Shown: one piece after another, positions 1-9,146 of the stretch
Layout of the letters: the number at the start of each line of letters is the position of its first letter
Numbering within the stretch: position 1 is the first letter of the stretch
Assembly (NCBI GenBank): GCA_009923685.1
Contig: RFTA01000001.1
Coordinates: forward strand, 1-58,187
DNA: 58,187 nt
Direction of reading: 5' to 3'
DNA from: Actinomycetota bacterium
GTDB lineage: Bacteria > Actinomycetota > Acidimicrobiia > Acidimicrobiales > Ilumatobacteraceae
Program-made: the position numbers and the translations under genes
The notes under the pieces: generated by a model
The model's database searches: none
What the model saw: the letters and a program-made list of their open reading frames with translations, nothing else
What the model was told of the DNA's origin: nothing

Positions 1-1961
1 ATTTTTGGACACGGTGGCGAGTTGTATTCCCAGTCATCAGGCCAGTCTGCTCGGGGTGAAATTGCGTAATCTGCATCTGAGCCTGCCAACTGCTTGCAAG
101 CAATCTCAGCCATTAATGGATTGATGCTGATGTCTTCAAGCGAGATTATCCCAAGACCATTTTCGATGTTGCTCAAAATCTGAATTGCCGGGCCATTGTT
201 GCCGAAAAACAGGTATTTGCTGTCTTGATCGTTTCTGACCAATTCGCGCATCTCTTTGAAACTAGGTGGTTCGGTTAGTCGTGCGGCACCCCAGCTTTCG
301 CCATGGCCAGTTACGCGACGCCACTCAAAGGCTGGATTTGGTGCGCTAAACAACGAGACCAAGGGAACTAGTGCAACGAGGAATATAGGCAAAATGGAAA
401 GTGAAGTTCGTAGAGTGCTCGGAGGATTATCTCGCAAGTGTGAGTTTCTTAGAATTTGAATGTAGCTAACAATCGTTAGCGATAGCGGAATTAGAAACAC
501 AACAATCTCGGGCACGAGAGACCGACCTGTAAAATAGAAAAGCGTTGACGACCCCCAGAGCCCGGCAAAAGCGAGGACAATCGCTGTGCTCGAATCTTTG
601 ACGTTTAGCTGCTGCAATAACCCTTTGCCAAACAACGCGAGTGTTCCAATTATTGCACTTGTTCCCAAAACTGAATAAAAGAAAACCCACAGTCCAAAAT
701 CAGGCATTGGTAAATTCATATAGCCGTCAAAACCGTGTACCTGAATCATCGCTAGCCAGGTAGAGATTTGTAGTGCGTCTCCGAATAAGGCATAGATAAA
801 AAAGATTGAACCGAAGGTCACCAAAGTCGAAACTACGGTAATCGCGAAGATGAGGGTTGAAATTCTGCGGCTTGATAGAAGAGCAGACAAAATTATTACG
901 ACCGCTATAGCCGCAGGAATACCGAATTCGGGATTATTGAATGCAGTGATGCCGGCGATAACTCCGACTAATACAGCGGTCCTCATGCTTGCAAGGCGGA
1001 TCTCTGCCTTGTTGAGTCGTAGAAGCGTAAACAAGAGAATTAAAGGCAAGATTGTGCGAGCCGGCACCAAGTTCATGTGTTGAGCGATGCTTCCCCAGAT
1101 TTCTTGGTTTGGTTGAACCTTAATAAACACCACCGATGTGGTCACCATTAATGCCACGCCCCATGACTTGAGATAAAGAACGTATTTAGTTATCAAAGCC
1201 AGAATTACGACTTCGGAGATAACTAAAAAGTTGACCCAAAGTAATGCCGAATTGACTGTAAATGATGGGGAGATGAAAGTAGTGAGTTTTAGAGGGAGGC
1301 CAAGGAGTCCAACATATTGGGGCATGACTTCGTTATATGGCCATTTCCCGCTCGCCTGAATTAAAAAATCATTCAAAATGTACTTTGAGTGATGTAGCTC
1401 AATAAGTCCATTAAAAGGTTGGATAAAAGATGGTAGGTAGTAGATAGCGAAGACAATTGTTGCGAAAACGTTAAGAAGATAAGAATTCAAACCGCCGTAT
1501 GTGGCTATCGGCCAAAACTTGCTTGTAACTAAAAATATGCAAACTATGCCCATGAATAACAAAACAAGTGCGAGTTTGTCGCCCCAGCCAAACCAAAGAC
1601 GGGTACCTAAAGACTCAAACATCTCGTCACCCCAGCGCCACCCAAAACTAACTATTAGAAGGGCTATCGAATAAATTGCGATCAGGCTCTGTGATTCAAC
1701 GATGTATCTCGAAGCAAGAATTCTAGGCAAGGCTAAAAATCCGATTGCGCAAATCAACAGAAGGAGAATCACCGTCATTCGATCGGAAATTTCTGTTGGA
1801 TCTAATTTTGAGAAAAAAGCGACTCTGCGAAGTGCCCTGGAAATCGGGTCACCAAAAACCATGTATCCAGTGAGTGATGTGGCGATAAGCGCAAACGAAA
1901 GATTGAAAAGAGCAAATAATCGCCCGTAGTCGTTTTCTGTCTTTTGCTCAGAAGAATTCAC
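1..1961 (-). CDS. Polytopic membrane protein, possible GT-C-type glycosyltransferase (partial)
   Basis: One uninterrupted minus-strand frame runs from a GTG at 1961 off the left edge of the window, so about 653 residues of the N-terminal part are present and the C-terminus is missing. The product starts hydrophilic (VNSSEQKTENDYGR). It then has many hydrophobic segments (for example IATSLTGYMVF, MTVILLLLICAIGFLALP, LALVLLFMGIVCIFLV, LVGVIAGITAF), about a dozen in all, followed near the edge by a soluble stretch containing LFFGNNGPAIQILSN. That layout, a membrane domain followed by a soluble domain, fits GT-C glycosyltransferases and related cell-envelope enzymes, but no diagnostic catalytic motif was seen. 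GTG 1961 is the only plausible start before an in-frame upstream stop; no clear Shine-Dalgarno is present. It is divergent from aacS with a 42-base gap. The coding call is firm, the function uncertain. Confidence 0.75.
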   Translation of the reverse strand, partial: MNSSEQKTENDYGRLFALFNLSFALIATSLTGYMVFGDPISRALRRVAFFSKLDPTEISDRMTVILLLLICAIGFLALPRILASRYIVESQSLIAIYSIALLIVSFGWRWGDEMFESLGTRLWFGWGDKLALVLLFMGIVCIFLVTSKFWPIATYGGLNSYLLNVFATIVFAIYYLPSFIQPFNGLIELHHSKYILNDFLIQASGKWPYNEVMPQYVGLLGLPLKLTTFISPSFTVNSALLWVNFLVISEVVILALITKYVLYLKSWGVALMVTTSVVFIKVQPNQEIWGSIAQHMNLVPARTILPLILLFTLLRLNKAEIRLASMRTAVLVGVIAGITAFNNPEFGIPAAIAVVIILSALLSSRRISTLIFAITVVSTLVTFGSIFFIYALFGDALQISTWLAMIQVHGFDGYMNLPMPDFGLWVFFYSVLGTSAIIGTLALFGKGLLQQLNVKDSSTAIVLAFAGLWGSSTLFYFTGRSLVPEIVVFLIPLSLTIVSYIQILRNSHLRDNPPSTLRTSLSILPIFLVALVPLVSLFSAPNPAFEWRRVTGHGESWGAARLTEPPSFKEMRELVRNDQDSKYLFFGNNGPAIQILSNIENGLGIISLEDISINPLMAEIACKQLAGSDADYAISPRADWPDDWEYNSPPCPK

Positions 1962-1990
1962 GGGTGTCCAATCAAGCGATATTAGATAGT

Positions 1991-1996
1991 TAGATT
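1991..1996 (+). promoter_or_regulatory. Putative -10 element of aacS (TAGATT)
   Basis: TAGATT lies 7 bases before the GTG start of aacS, the spacing expected if transcription begins at the start codon. It matches a pattern repeated upstream of several genes in this window. No convincing -35 was found. Confidence 0.35.
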
Positions 1997-2003
1997 ACAA
2001 GGC

Positions 2004-3977
2004 GTGGTGGAGCGGGGGGAAATCGTTTGGACGCCGAGCGATAAGTGGGCGAACAAAACGCGCCTATTTGAGTTTGCAAACGCTGTTGGGTTTGACGAAC
2101 TGCACGAATGGTCGGTGCAGTCGCCCGACGAGTTCTGGCGTAAAACTTGGCAGTTCTGCGGTGTTGTCGGCGAACAAGGCGAGCGTGCGATACATAAAAC
2201 TACGAATCAAAATGATGTGTCGGCGCAATTCATAACCACTCGATTCTTTCCAGATGCCAAAATCAGCATCGTCGAAAACTTCTTAAAGCGCAGTGGCAAT
2301 GGTGAAGCGTTAGTTGCAATAGACGAAACTGGCAAACGTGCCTCGCGAACATGGGATGAGCTGCGACACCGCGTCGCAAGCCTCGCGAGTGCGCTTGAGA
2401 CTATTGGTGTTGCAGAAGGCGACAGGGTGGTCGCGTGGCTTCCGAACGCAATCGAAGTTGTCGAGACGATGCTGGCAGCGGCTTCGATTGGTGCCATATT
2501 TTCGTCATGCTCGCCAGACTTTGGGGCACAAGGAGTCTTAGATCGTTTCAGTCAGATTACGCCAAAAGTTCTGGTCGCTACTGACTCATATATATATGGC
2601 GGTAAAAGGTTCGACTGTCTCGAGCGTCTGGCCGTCGTGCGCAAAGGCTTGCCCTCATTAAAAGCGACTTTGCTGGTTAGGCAGAATGCGAACACGATGC
2701 CACACGAACTAGTCGACTATGAGTCGTGCTTGAAATCTGGAGCCAACACGCCTGTCGCACCACGCAGATTCAAATTTGATCACCCGTGGTATGTGCTCTA
2801 TTCGTCGGGCACGACTGGAGTACCAAAATGTATTGTGCATCGCACTGGCGGCGTCTTGCTTCAGCATCTCAAAGAGCATCAGCTGCATTGTGATATCAAG
2901 AACGACGATCGGGTGATGTACTTCACGACAACTGGTTGGATGATGTGGAATTGGCTCGTTTCGGTTCTCGCAAGTGGCGCCACCGCCGTGCTTTACGACG
3001 GTTCGCCAAGTTTTCCGACGATGAATCGACTATTTGACCTTGTCGACCAAGAGCAACTCACCCTGCTCGGCACATCAGCCAAGTTCATCGACTCGGCTCG
3101 CAAGTCCGATATCAATCCGATCGCAACACATTCGCTAAAAACTTTGCGCACGATTTGTTCAACTGGTTCGCCGCTTGCTCCTGAAGGTTTTGGTTGGGTG
3201 TATGAAAAAGTTGCGACCGATGTACATCTTGCATCAATTTCGGGCGGCACCGATATTTGTGCATGTTTCGTTGCTGGCGACCCGACAAGCAGCGTTCACG
3301 CCGGTGAGATTCAACGCCCGTGTCTCGGTATGGATACTGACGTCGTTGATGACCAAACGCACTCGCTCAAAAAGAGTTTCGATACTGCCGGTGAACTGGT
3401 TTGCCGTCAACCATTTCCGTCGGTGCCGCTCGGCTTTTGGGGTGATGGATCATCGGGTTTGCCGAGCCCTGATTCGCCAGGGCCAAAGTTTCGCGCCGCC
3501 TATTTTGAGAGATTCCCGGGAATGTGGAGCCATGGCGACTTTGCATCATGGTCAAAAAATGGCGGCATGACGATTCATGGTCGAAGTGATACGACTCTCA
3601 ACCCCGGCGGTGTGCGAATCGGAACCGCCGAAATTTATCGAGTCGTTGAACAACATTCGGACGTGCTCGAAAGTCTCGTGTTTGGTCAAGACTTTGACAA
3701 CGACGTGCGCATCGTGCTGGCGGTGAGGCTTAAACCAAATGCAGTTTTCTCCGATGAGATAATCGCCGACCTAAAGTTGCGCATTCGCAACGCGTGCACG
3801 CCAAGGCATGTGCCTGCAGTAATTATCAGTGTCGCCGATCTGCCTCGCACGCGCAGCAACAAACTTGTCGAATTGGCTGTTGCTGATGCGGTCAACGGTC
3901 GACCAGTGCGCAACATCGAAGCGATTGCCAACCCCGAAGCGATCACGGCGATCGTTGAAGCGTTAAAAGTTAATTAG
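2004..3977 (+). CDS. aacS: Acetoacetyl-CoA synthetase
   Basis: This 657-residue cytoplasmic enzyme of the ANL (acyl-adenylating) superfamily would activate acetoacetate to acetoacetyl-CoA with ATP. The N-terminal ACAS-type region includes FDELHEWSVQSPDEFWRKTW. The family stretch IFSSCSPDFGAQGVLDRFSQI, typical of AacS, is near residues 170-190. The AMP-binding P-loop YSSGTTGVPK is near residue 265, and TTTGWMMWNWLV follows. Near the C-terminus the catalytic Lys sits in RTRSNKLVE, where Asn replaces the usual Gly of SGK. Length matches the family (about 650). The start is GTG 2004, with a second GTG at 2007. Its stop directly abuts the stop of the converging PhnD-like gene. A broader short-chain acyl-CoA synthetase role is the main alternative. 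Confidence 0.9.
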   Translation: MVERGEIVWTPSDKWANKTRLFEFANAVGFDELHEWSVQSPDEFWRKTWQFCGVVGEQGERAIHKTTNQNDVSAQFITTRFFPDAKISIVENFLKRSGNGEALVAIDETGKRASRTWDELRHRVASLASALETIGVAEGDRVVAWLPNAIEVVETMLAAASIGAIFSSCSPDFGAQGVLDRFSQITPKVLVATDSYIYGGKRFDCLERLAVVRKGLPSLKATLLVRQNANTMPHELVDYESCLKSGANTPVAPRRFKFDHPWYVLYSSGTTGVPKCIVHRTGGVLLQHLKEHQLHCDIKNDDRVMYFTTTGWMMWNWLVSVLASGATAVLYDGSPSFPTMNRLFDLVDQEQLTLLGTSAKFIDSARKSDINPIATHSLKTLRTICSTGSPLAPEGFGWVYEKVATDVHLASISGGTDICACFVAGDPTSSVHAGEIQRPCLGMDTDVVDDQTHSLKKSFDTAGELVCRQPFPSVPLGFWGDGSSGLPSPDSPGPKFRAAYFERFPGMWSHGDFASWSKNGGMTIHGRSDTTLNPGGVRIGTAEIYRVVEQHSDVLESLVFGQDFDNDVRIVLAVRLKPNAVFSDEIIADLKLRIRNACTPRHVPAVIISVADLPRTRSNKLVELAVADAVNGRPVRNIEAIANPEAITAIVEALKVN

Positions 3978-4751
3978 TTAACGCTCTTCGTAATTCGGTT
4001 TCAAGTTCAATAATGGCAAATAGTCATCTAAGTCGAGCGCATCAAAACCGCCGATAAATAGTGCCGAAGTCGCATCGCCATTATTCGAGTCGCGAGTTGC
4101 CTCATGCAGGGCATTGCGTAGTGCATTTAGTTGACCATCGCCAATCGAGCGACTTGCGATGATCGGCAAACACGGCACGAGCGGACCATTGCAAATTACG
4201 AACAGAGAATCTATTGCTGCGCTGTCAATTCGTCGCAGATGTGCGAGCGTAACGCTGTCGATAGATGCGACGTCAGCCTCACCACGACACAACATACGCA
4301 CACTCTCGGCGTGCGAACCTGAAATTCGAACGTCGCCACGCCAAGATTCTTGCGGACCGTGAATCGCTGCGATCAAGCTGATCCATCCAGAGAGACTTTC
4401 AAGATCGTTGACTGCAGCAACCGAGCCTTGAAAGTCAAATGGTGTTCCGTCAACTCGTCCCAAAACGACGCTTCGATAAAAGTGGCTTGCAGATTCAGGC
4501 GTCGTTTGGCGAAACGCACCGACCACACGAACCTTTTCGGCAAGACGAGTTACGAGTGGCCAACCGCAGGTCTGGCTAACAAAAGCGCCATCGCTTTGCC
4601 AAAGTTTTGTCGGGTCGCTAGTTCGAGTTAGCTCGCGAGGCAACCAAGAACATCGTCTTGCAACGTCACTCCAGAGTTTGTCGTAAGCCCACGCGACATC
4701 TTCGAACGGGTAGAAACCCAACTCGGCAACAAAATTGCCTGAGTTACCCAT
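3978..4751 (-). CDS. PhnD-like substrate-binding domain protein without signal peptide
   Basis: This 257-residue protein has the fold signature of phosphate/phosphonate-type ABC substrate-binding proteins: an early GFYPFEDVAWAYDKLWSDVA, a mid-region RSVVLGR, DLESLSGWIS, a GSHAESVRMLCRGEADVASIDSVT segment, and a late LPIIASRS with a C-terminal helix. PhnD-like proteins are normally exported and feed a permease. Here the N-terminus (MGNSGNFVAELG) has no signal peptide or lipobox, and no permease or ATPase lies nearby, so a cytoplasmic ligand-binding or sensory role is as likely as transport. It sits 20 bases downstream of gdhA on the same strand and is probably cotranscribed. Its stop abuts that of aacS. 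The ligand is unknown. Confidence 0.65.
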   Translation of the reverse strand: MGNSGNFVAELGFYPFEDVAWAYDKLWSDVARRCSWLPRELTRTSDPTKLWQSDGAFVSQTCGWPLVTRLAEKVRVVGAFRQTTPESASHFYRSVVLGRVDGTPFDFQGSVAAVNDLESLSGWISLIAAIHGPQESWRGDVRISGSHAESVRMLCRGEADVASIDSVTLAHLRRIDSAAIDSLFVICNGPLVPCLPIIASRSIGDGQLNALRNALHEATRDSNNGDATSALFIGGFDALDLDDYLPLLNLKPNYEER

Positions 4752-4771
4752 ATTCTCAGGCTAGTTAATTT

Positions 4772-6070
4772 TTACGGATGCAACCCTCGCATGCGATGCG
4801 AATCGGCAATGGTCTTGATGCCGAGCACTGAGGCCGCCAATCGATACGGCAACTTCTGTTCAACCGAAAACGAGTGCAATCGCTTGAACGCCGACTGCAT
4901 CAACGAGATAACTTTTTCGTTGACTTCATCTTCGTCCCAACTCAAGTGTGCAAAGTTCTGACACTGTTCGAGGTAGCTGCAGGTCACGCCGCCCGCATTT
5001 GCATAAACATCTGGCACGACGATGATGCCGCGTTCGGTCAAAACCTCGTCGGCTTTGGGGGTCAAAGGTCCGTTCGCGCCTTCGACAACAAGTTTGGCTT
5101 TGATGTTTGACGCAATCGTTTCGTCGACTGCGTCGCCGAGCGCACAGGGCATGACGATTTCACACTCAACAGTGAAGACATTCGCCGCGCCAGCAGAGCC
5201 AACGCCGACTATTTCACCTGCACCAGTTTCAACGACGCTCTTTGCGCCTTCGCGCATTTTGCGATCGATCATCGCGATGTCGAGACCGCCGGCATTATGA
5301 ATCGCTCCACCGACGTCGGCGACTGCGACTATTTTTGCACCGCGTGCGTGCGCGAGTCTTGCCGCCCAAGCACCCACTTGTCCGTACCCTTGAATCGCAA
5401 TTCGTGAACCTGCCAAAGCCAAACCCATTTGCTGACCAGCGAGGGCAGCCGCTTCTACGGCACCGCGACCAGTTGCTGATTCGCGACCAAGTGAGCCGCC
5501 AAGCTCGATCGGCTTGCCCGTCACAACACCTGGCACGATGTGGCCGACACTCGCCGAATATTGGTCGAGCACCCACGCCATCACTTGGGCGTTCGTGCCG
5601 ACATCAGGTGCAGGCACATCTTTGTCTGGGCCAAGAAACGGAATCAATTCTGAAACGTAGCGTCGCGTAACTTTTTCGAGTTCTCGAGGTGTCAGCGTTT
5701 TCGGGTCAAATGCAATGCCACCTTTTGCTCCGCCGAGTGGCAAATTCATTATCGCCGTTTTCAGCGACATGCCAATCGCGAGCGCTACAACCTCGTCGCG
5801 TGTGACGCCTGGGTGATAGCGAATGCCGCCTTTGGCCGGACCACGAGTTGTGTTGTGATGAACGCGCCAGCCGACAAGATGATCACGCCTACCGTCGTCG
5901 TGTCGAAACGGTATCGAAACTTCGAGCACGCGTCGCGGGGCGATGATTGTCTCGATCAATCCGTCCTCAAGCCCCAACCATTCTCCTGCTTGACGAACAC
6001 GAAATTCGGCAGACTCAAGCGCGAGATCTTTCGGCAGGTGTTGCGAACTCACACGGCTATTCTGCCTCAT
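4772..6070 (-). CDS. gdhA: Glutamate dehydrogenase (Glu/Leu/Phe/Val dehydrogenase family)
   Basis: This 432-residue oxidoreductase interconverts glutamate and 2-oxoglutarate plus ammonia using NAD(P). The substrate region has GPAKGGIRYHP near residues 77-87, the catalytic-Lys motif PLGGAKGGIAFDP with K116, and PAPDVGTN with D156. The Rossmann segment is IAIQGYGQVGAWAARLA near residues 224-240, preceded by KPIELGGSLGRESATGRG. Length fits the hexameric class of about 420-450 residues. It is followed 20 bases later by the PhnD-like gene and preceded, after a 90-base gap, by the GGDEF-EAL gene on the same strand. A branched-chain or phenylalanine dehydrogenase is possible, but the motifs and length favour glutamate. 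Confidence 0.88.
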   Translation of the reverse strand: MRQNSRVSSQHLPKDLALESAEFRVRQAGEWLGLEDGLIETIIAPRRVLEVSIPFRHDDGRRDHLVGWRVHHNTTRGPAKGGIRYHPGVTRDEVVALAIGMSLKTAIMNLPLGGAKGGIAFDPKTLTPRELEKVTRRYVSELIPFLGPDKDVPAPDVGTNAQVMAWVLDQYSASVGHIVPGVVTGKPIELGGSLGRESATGRGAVEAAALAGQQMGLALAGSRIAIQGYGQVGAWAARLAHARGAKIVAVADVGGAIHNAGGLDIAMIDRKMREGAKSVVETGAGEIVGVGSAGAANVFTVECEIVMPCALGDAVDETIASNIKAKLVVEGANGPLTPKADEVLTERGIIVVPDVYANAGGVTCSYLEQCQNFAHLSWDEDEVNEKVISLMQSAFKRLHSFSVEQKLPYRLAASVLGIKTIADSHRMRGLHP

Positions 6071-6160
6071 TTGTGAATGTCTGTGGTGACGTGCCAGTCA
6101 ACAACTAGTTAAGTTTGAGCAAACCATTTCGATTAACGACTGCAAGTAGCGGTTATCTGG

Positions 6161-8443
6161 CTATTTCAACGGTCGTAACCGCGGCCACTTACCGATTTTG
6201 TCAAGGCCTGCAACGGTGCTGGCCATAGTTTCGGGTGATACCGGGTGACTAATCAAATAACCCTGAGCCTTGCTGCAATGCAAATCACCAAGCGCATGAA
6301 GTTGTTCGACCGTTTCGACACCTTCGGCAACGACATCGAGACCAAGTGAGTTGGCCATGGCAATGATCGTTTTTACCAGCGATCGGGCATTGTTGTCACT
6401 TGCTAATTCGTTGATGAAGGTTCGATCAATTTTCAACCGATGGATAGGGAACCGCTGCAAAAAACTCAACGACGAATATCCAGTGCCGAAGTCGTCAATG
6501 GCAACGCGCACGCCGACCTCAGAGAGCCTGCGAAGAGTGTCAAGCGCCTGCTCGGGTTGAGTGATCATCACGCCTTCGGTGACTTCAAGCCAAAGTTGGT
6601 CGGCTGGCATTCGTGACCGCATCAAGGCTTCGTTCACCACTGCGACAAAATTTGGGTCATGCAATTGTCGCGGCGAAACATTCACAGACATTGTTGCGTC
6701 GCGCCGACAAATGCCTTGATTGATCCAGCCTCGCAAGTGGGTGAGTGCTTCGAGCAATGCCCATGCACCAATCGGCACGATGATGCCTGTCTCCTCGGCA
6801 ATCGGAATGAACTCAGCGGGTGAAACATTCGTCCCATCTTCCATGTCCCAACGCATCAGTGCTTCGAAACCGATAACGTCACCAAGATCGATGTCGATTA
6901 TCGGTTGATGGACAAGCCGTAGTTCGCGTCGTTCAAGTGCACGGTAAAGCGCAGTCTCTACGGCAAGGCGTTGATTCACTCGCTCGAGCATCGACTTGTC
7001 GAAAATTGCGACACAGTTTCTGCCGGCGTCTTTGGCCCGATACATCGCAGTGTCGGCATGTCGCAGAAGGTCATCGGCACTGGTCGTAATTTCTGGTTCG
7101 AAAACCGCGACGCCGATACTCGCTGAAACAAAAACATCACCTTGGCGCAAAGCAAGTGGTTCATGAAAACTTTCAAGCACCATGTCGGCGAGTAGCACCG
7201 CGTCACTTTGATTCTTTGACTTAGCGTCGAGCACCACGAACTCATCGCCCGAAATTCGGCCGACTATGCATCGCTCGGGCAAGGCGACTCTGAGCCTTTG
7301 GGCGACCGATACTAAGACATCATCTCCCGCAGAGTGACCAAGGCTGTCGTTGATGTTCTTGAAACGATCAACATCGATGAACAGCACGGTTGGCGAATAT
7401 CCGCCGAATCGAGAATTTTCTATCGATGCTGCAACATGTTCGAGCATCAAACCCCTATTGGGCAAGTTCGTCAGCGCGTCGGTTTGCGCCGAGTCAATTA
7501 GGCGAGTCTGCAACGCTGCGTTCGATCGCACAGCAAATATCACGCGAGAAGTTACCGCTGCTGCCAACACAAAAATAGAAACGGCGCGCACTACACGGTC
7601 TGTTTCGTTGGTCGGATTGGTAAGTGCAAGCACAACAACTGGCACGACCAGCGCCGTGGTGGTCAAAATCAAACGACCGAGTAACGGCTGGCGTATGCGT
7701 CGTATTGAGTGCGACGCCAAAGTTGCAACACTCGGGTGAAGAACAGTTGCTGAAACCAAGAACAAACTCGCGATATACGGCGCGTTCGCAATTTCGTTCG
7801 AAATCTCGAGACGACCCGATTGATTCGTCGCATAAAAGAGATCGCCGATCAACGAGAATGCAATTGCACTACTTGCCAGCCATACTGCTGGTGTTCGTTC
7901 TGTCTCACCAAATAGCAGCGTGGCGAGCAAAAAAATCACAATCGCGCTAGATGCCAGAGTCGCCCCGCGCAGTGCGGTTACCGAGACGACATCAGGCGAT
8001 ATTTCTCTCGCTGGGTTTAAAAAAGTCACCCAAATCAAGAACCACGAGCCGAGACCAATTATCAGCGAATCGAAAACGACATTGACCGGGTCTTTACCGA
8101 ACCTGCGTTGAACCGTGATGAAAAGGCCCGTGACCAAGACCAACTGAACCGCGAAAAATAGAAATTCAGACGTAGCTTGGGCAAAAACAGTGTTCGCATC
8201 TCTTTGGTCAAAAATTTGGGCGAAAATTAGAACGACGATCAACAACAGCAATGCTGACCAAACTCGACGGTCAGGCTTGTTCACCCAAACTCCCAAAACT
8301 GAAAAGACAAAGACTTGAACCGTCGCCGTCAGGTAGATCGCGTCGGTTGATACACCCGCGAACTCGAACATGTGCAACCCTGAGGCGATGAAAGCGAGAC
8401 CGATCATCACCCATGCCGCACGAGAAACGGCTTTAGACATCAC
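6161..8443 (-). CDS. Membrane-bound GGDEF-EAL cyclic-di-GMP protein
   Basis: This 760-residue protein has three parts. About eight hydrophobic segments make up residues 1-310, a GGDEF diguanylate cyclase domain follows (LTNLPNRGL, VLFIDVDRFKNINDSLGH, RISGDEFVVLD near residue 400), then an EAL phosphodiesterase domain (EALMRW near residue 528, NVSPRQL, VTEG, IDDFGTGYSSL, LKIDRTFI, VAEGVET). The cyclase signature reads SGDEF, a variant that is often active. No RxxD inhibitory I-site is visible just before it. All the usual EAL metal-binding blocks are present, so hydrolysis of c-di-GMP is likely. The membrane domain has no recognised sensor family. It sits upstream of gdhA on the same strand and is divergent from the GNAT-like gene. 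Confidence 0.88.
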   Translation of the reverse strand: MMSKAVSRAAWVMIGLAFIASGLHMFEFAGVSTDAIYLTATVQVFVFSVLGVWVNKPDRRVWSALLLLIVVLIFAQIFDQRDANTVFAQATSEFLFFAVQLVLVTGLFITVQRRFGKDPVNVVFDSLIIGLGSWFLIWVTFLNPAREISPDVVSVTALRGATLASSAIVIFLLATLLFGETERTPAVWLASSAIAFSLIGDLFYATNQSGRLEISNEIANAPYIASLFLVSATVLHPSVATLASHSIRRIRQPLLGRLILTTTALVVPVVVLALTNPTNETDRVVRAVSIFVLAAAVTSRVIFAVRSNAALQTRLIDSAQTDALTNLPNRGLMLEHVAASIENSRFGGYSPTVLFIDVDRFKNINDSLGHSAGDDVLVSVAQRLRVALPERCIVGRISGDEFVVLDAKSKNQSDAVLLADMVLESFHEPLALRQGDVFVSASIGVAVFEPEITTSADDLLRHADTAMYRAKDAGRNCVAIFDKSMLERVNQRLAVETALYRALERRELRLVHQPIIDIDLGDVIGFEALMRWDMEDGTNVSPAEFIPIAEETGIIVPIGAWALLEALTHLRGWINQGICRRDATMSVNVSPRQLHDPNFVAVVNEALMRSRMPADQLWLEVTEGVMITQPEQALDTLRRLSEVGVRVAIDDFGTGYSSLSFLQRFPIHRLKIDRTFINELASDNNARSLVKTIIAMANSLGLDVVAEGVETVEQLHALGDLHCSKAQGYLISHPVSPETMASTVAGLDKIGKWPRLRPLK

Positions 8444-8472
8444 GAAAACGGTACTACAGATGTTCTAAACTT

Positions 8473-8516
8473 TTGATCGGCGGGGTTTTGGTCCCATAGT
8501 TGGCGTCTAACGCCAA
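8473..8516 (+). promoter_or_regulatory. Putative promoter with overlapping inverted repeat
   Basis: TTGATC at 8473-8478 and CATAGT at 8495-8500 are 16 bases apart and resemble a -35/-10 pair. Immediately after, TTGGCGT (8500-8506) and ACGCCAA (8510-8516) form a perfect 7-bp inverted repeat with a 3-base loop at the expected transcription start. This could be an operator or a leader hairpin for the downstream GNAT-like gene. Confidence 0.35.
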
Positions 8517-8532
8517 GAAAGAACCCTTGCCG

Positions 8533-9114
8533 ATGTTCGTCACCCGTCACTCCAACGTCGTTGATGTCGCGTTGCGTGAAAAATTGTGGCGACTTTATCG
8601 CACAACGTATATTTCGACCGCCGAGGCTACTGTCACTCACGAGATGCTCGACCAGCAAGAGTTCAATGAGCAAATCTCACGTGATTCGAATCGGGTTTGG
8701 GTGGTCTGGTGCGACTCGATTCCAGTCGCGATGACATTGGTTTCAACCGATGTTCGAGCAACCCGATGGCTAAGTGACATTTATTTCGAAAGACACTTTC
8801 CTGATCGATATCGCGCTGGTCAGGTGCATTACATCGTTTGGGTGGTGGTCGATCCGTCGGCAGATGCGAAAGGGGCGAATGTGATGCTCGCACGTCAGGC
8901 GTTGACCGCAGAGGCGCGAGATGGCGCATTGTTGGTTTTTGACGTGCCCGAGGTTCATCAACCTGGTGCCAAGGGTGGCGCTGCAGAACTGTTGTTTCGC
9001 ATGGCCAAGATGGTCGGAGATGTCGAACTCTTGCCGTTGTCAACGCAAAGATATTTTGCGCTCGACTTCGCCAAGCTGCCCGCTCTAGAAGAGGCACCCG
9101 AAGTTAATTTCTAG
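8533..9114 (+). CDS. GNAT-like protein of unknown substrate
   Basis: A protein of 193 residues from ATG 8533 (MFVTRHSNVVDV). An upstream in-frame TTG at 8500 exists but lies inside an inverted repeat, so the ATG with AGAAAG upstream is preferred. The order of predicted elements (an N-terminal helix LREKLWRLYRTTY, strands WVVWCDSIPVAMTLVS, then VHYIVWVVVDPSADAKGANVMLARQAL followed by GALLVFDVPE) resembles a GCN5-like acetyltransferase fold. The acetyl-CoA pyrophosphate loop is not canonical, so catalytic activity is not assured. It stands alone, divergent from the GGDEF-EAL gene and 32 bases before phoH. I do not recognise a specific family. Confidence 0.6.
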   Translation: MFVTRHSNVVDVALREKLWRLYRTTYISTAEATVTHEMLDQQEFNEQISRDSNRVWVVWCDSIPVAMTLVSTDVRATRWLSDIYFERHFPDRYRAGQVHYIVWVVVDPSADAKGANVMLARQALTAEARDGALLVFDVPEVHQPGAKGGAAELLFRMAKMVGDVELLPLSTQRYFALDFAKLPALEEAPEVNF

Positions 9115-9130
9115 AAGGCTCGGCTCACGG

Positions 9131-9136
9131 TAGTCT
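9131..9136 (+). promoter_or_regulatory. Putative -10 element of phoH (TAGTCT)
   Basis: TAGTCT ends 10 bases before the phoH ATG. It is the same hexamer as upstream of glyS, but the spacing is slightly longer, which would give a leader of only a few bases. No clear -35 was identified. Confidence 0.3.
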
Positions 9137-9146
9137 TAAGCCAGTA

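Noticed and set aside
466..1929. Several 60-80 residue frames within 1-1961
   Set aside because: One continuous minus-strand membrane-protein frame covers the whole stretch, so these are shadows.
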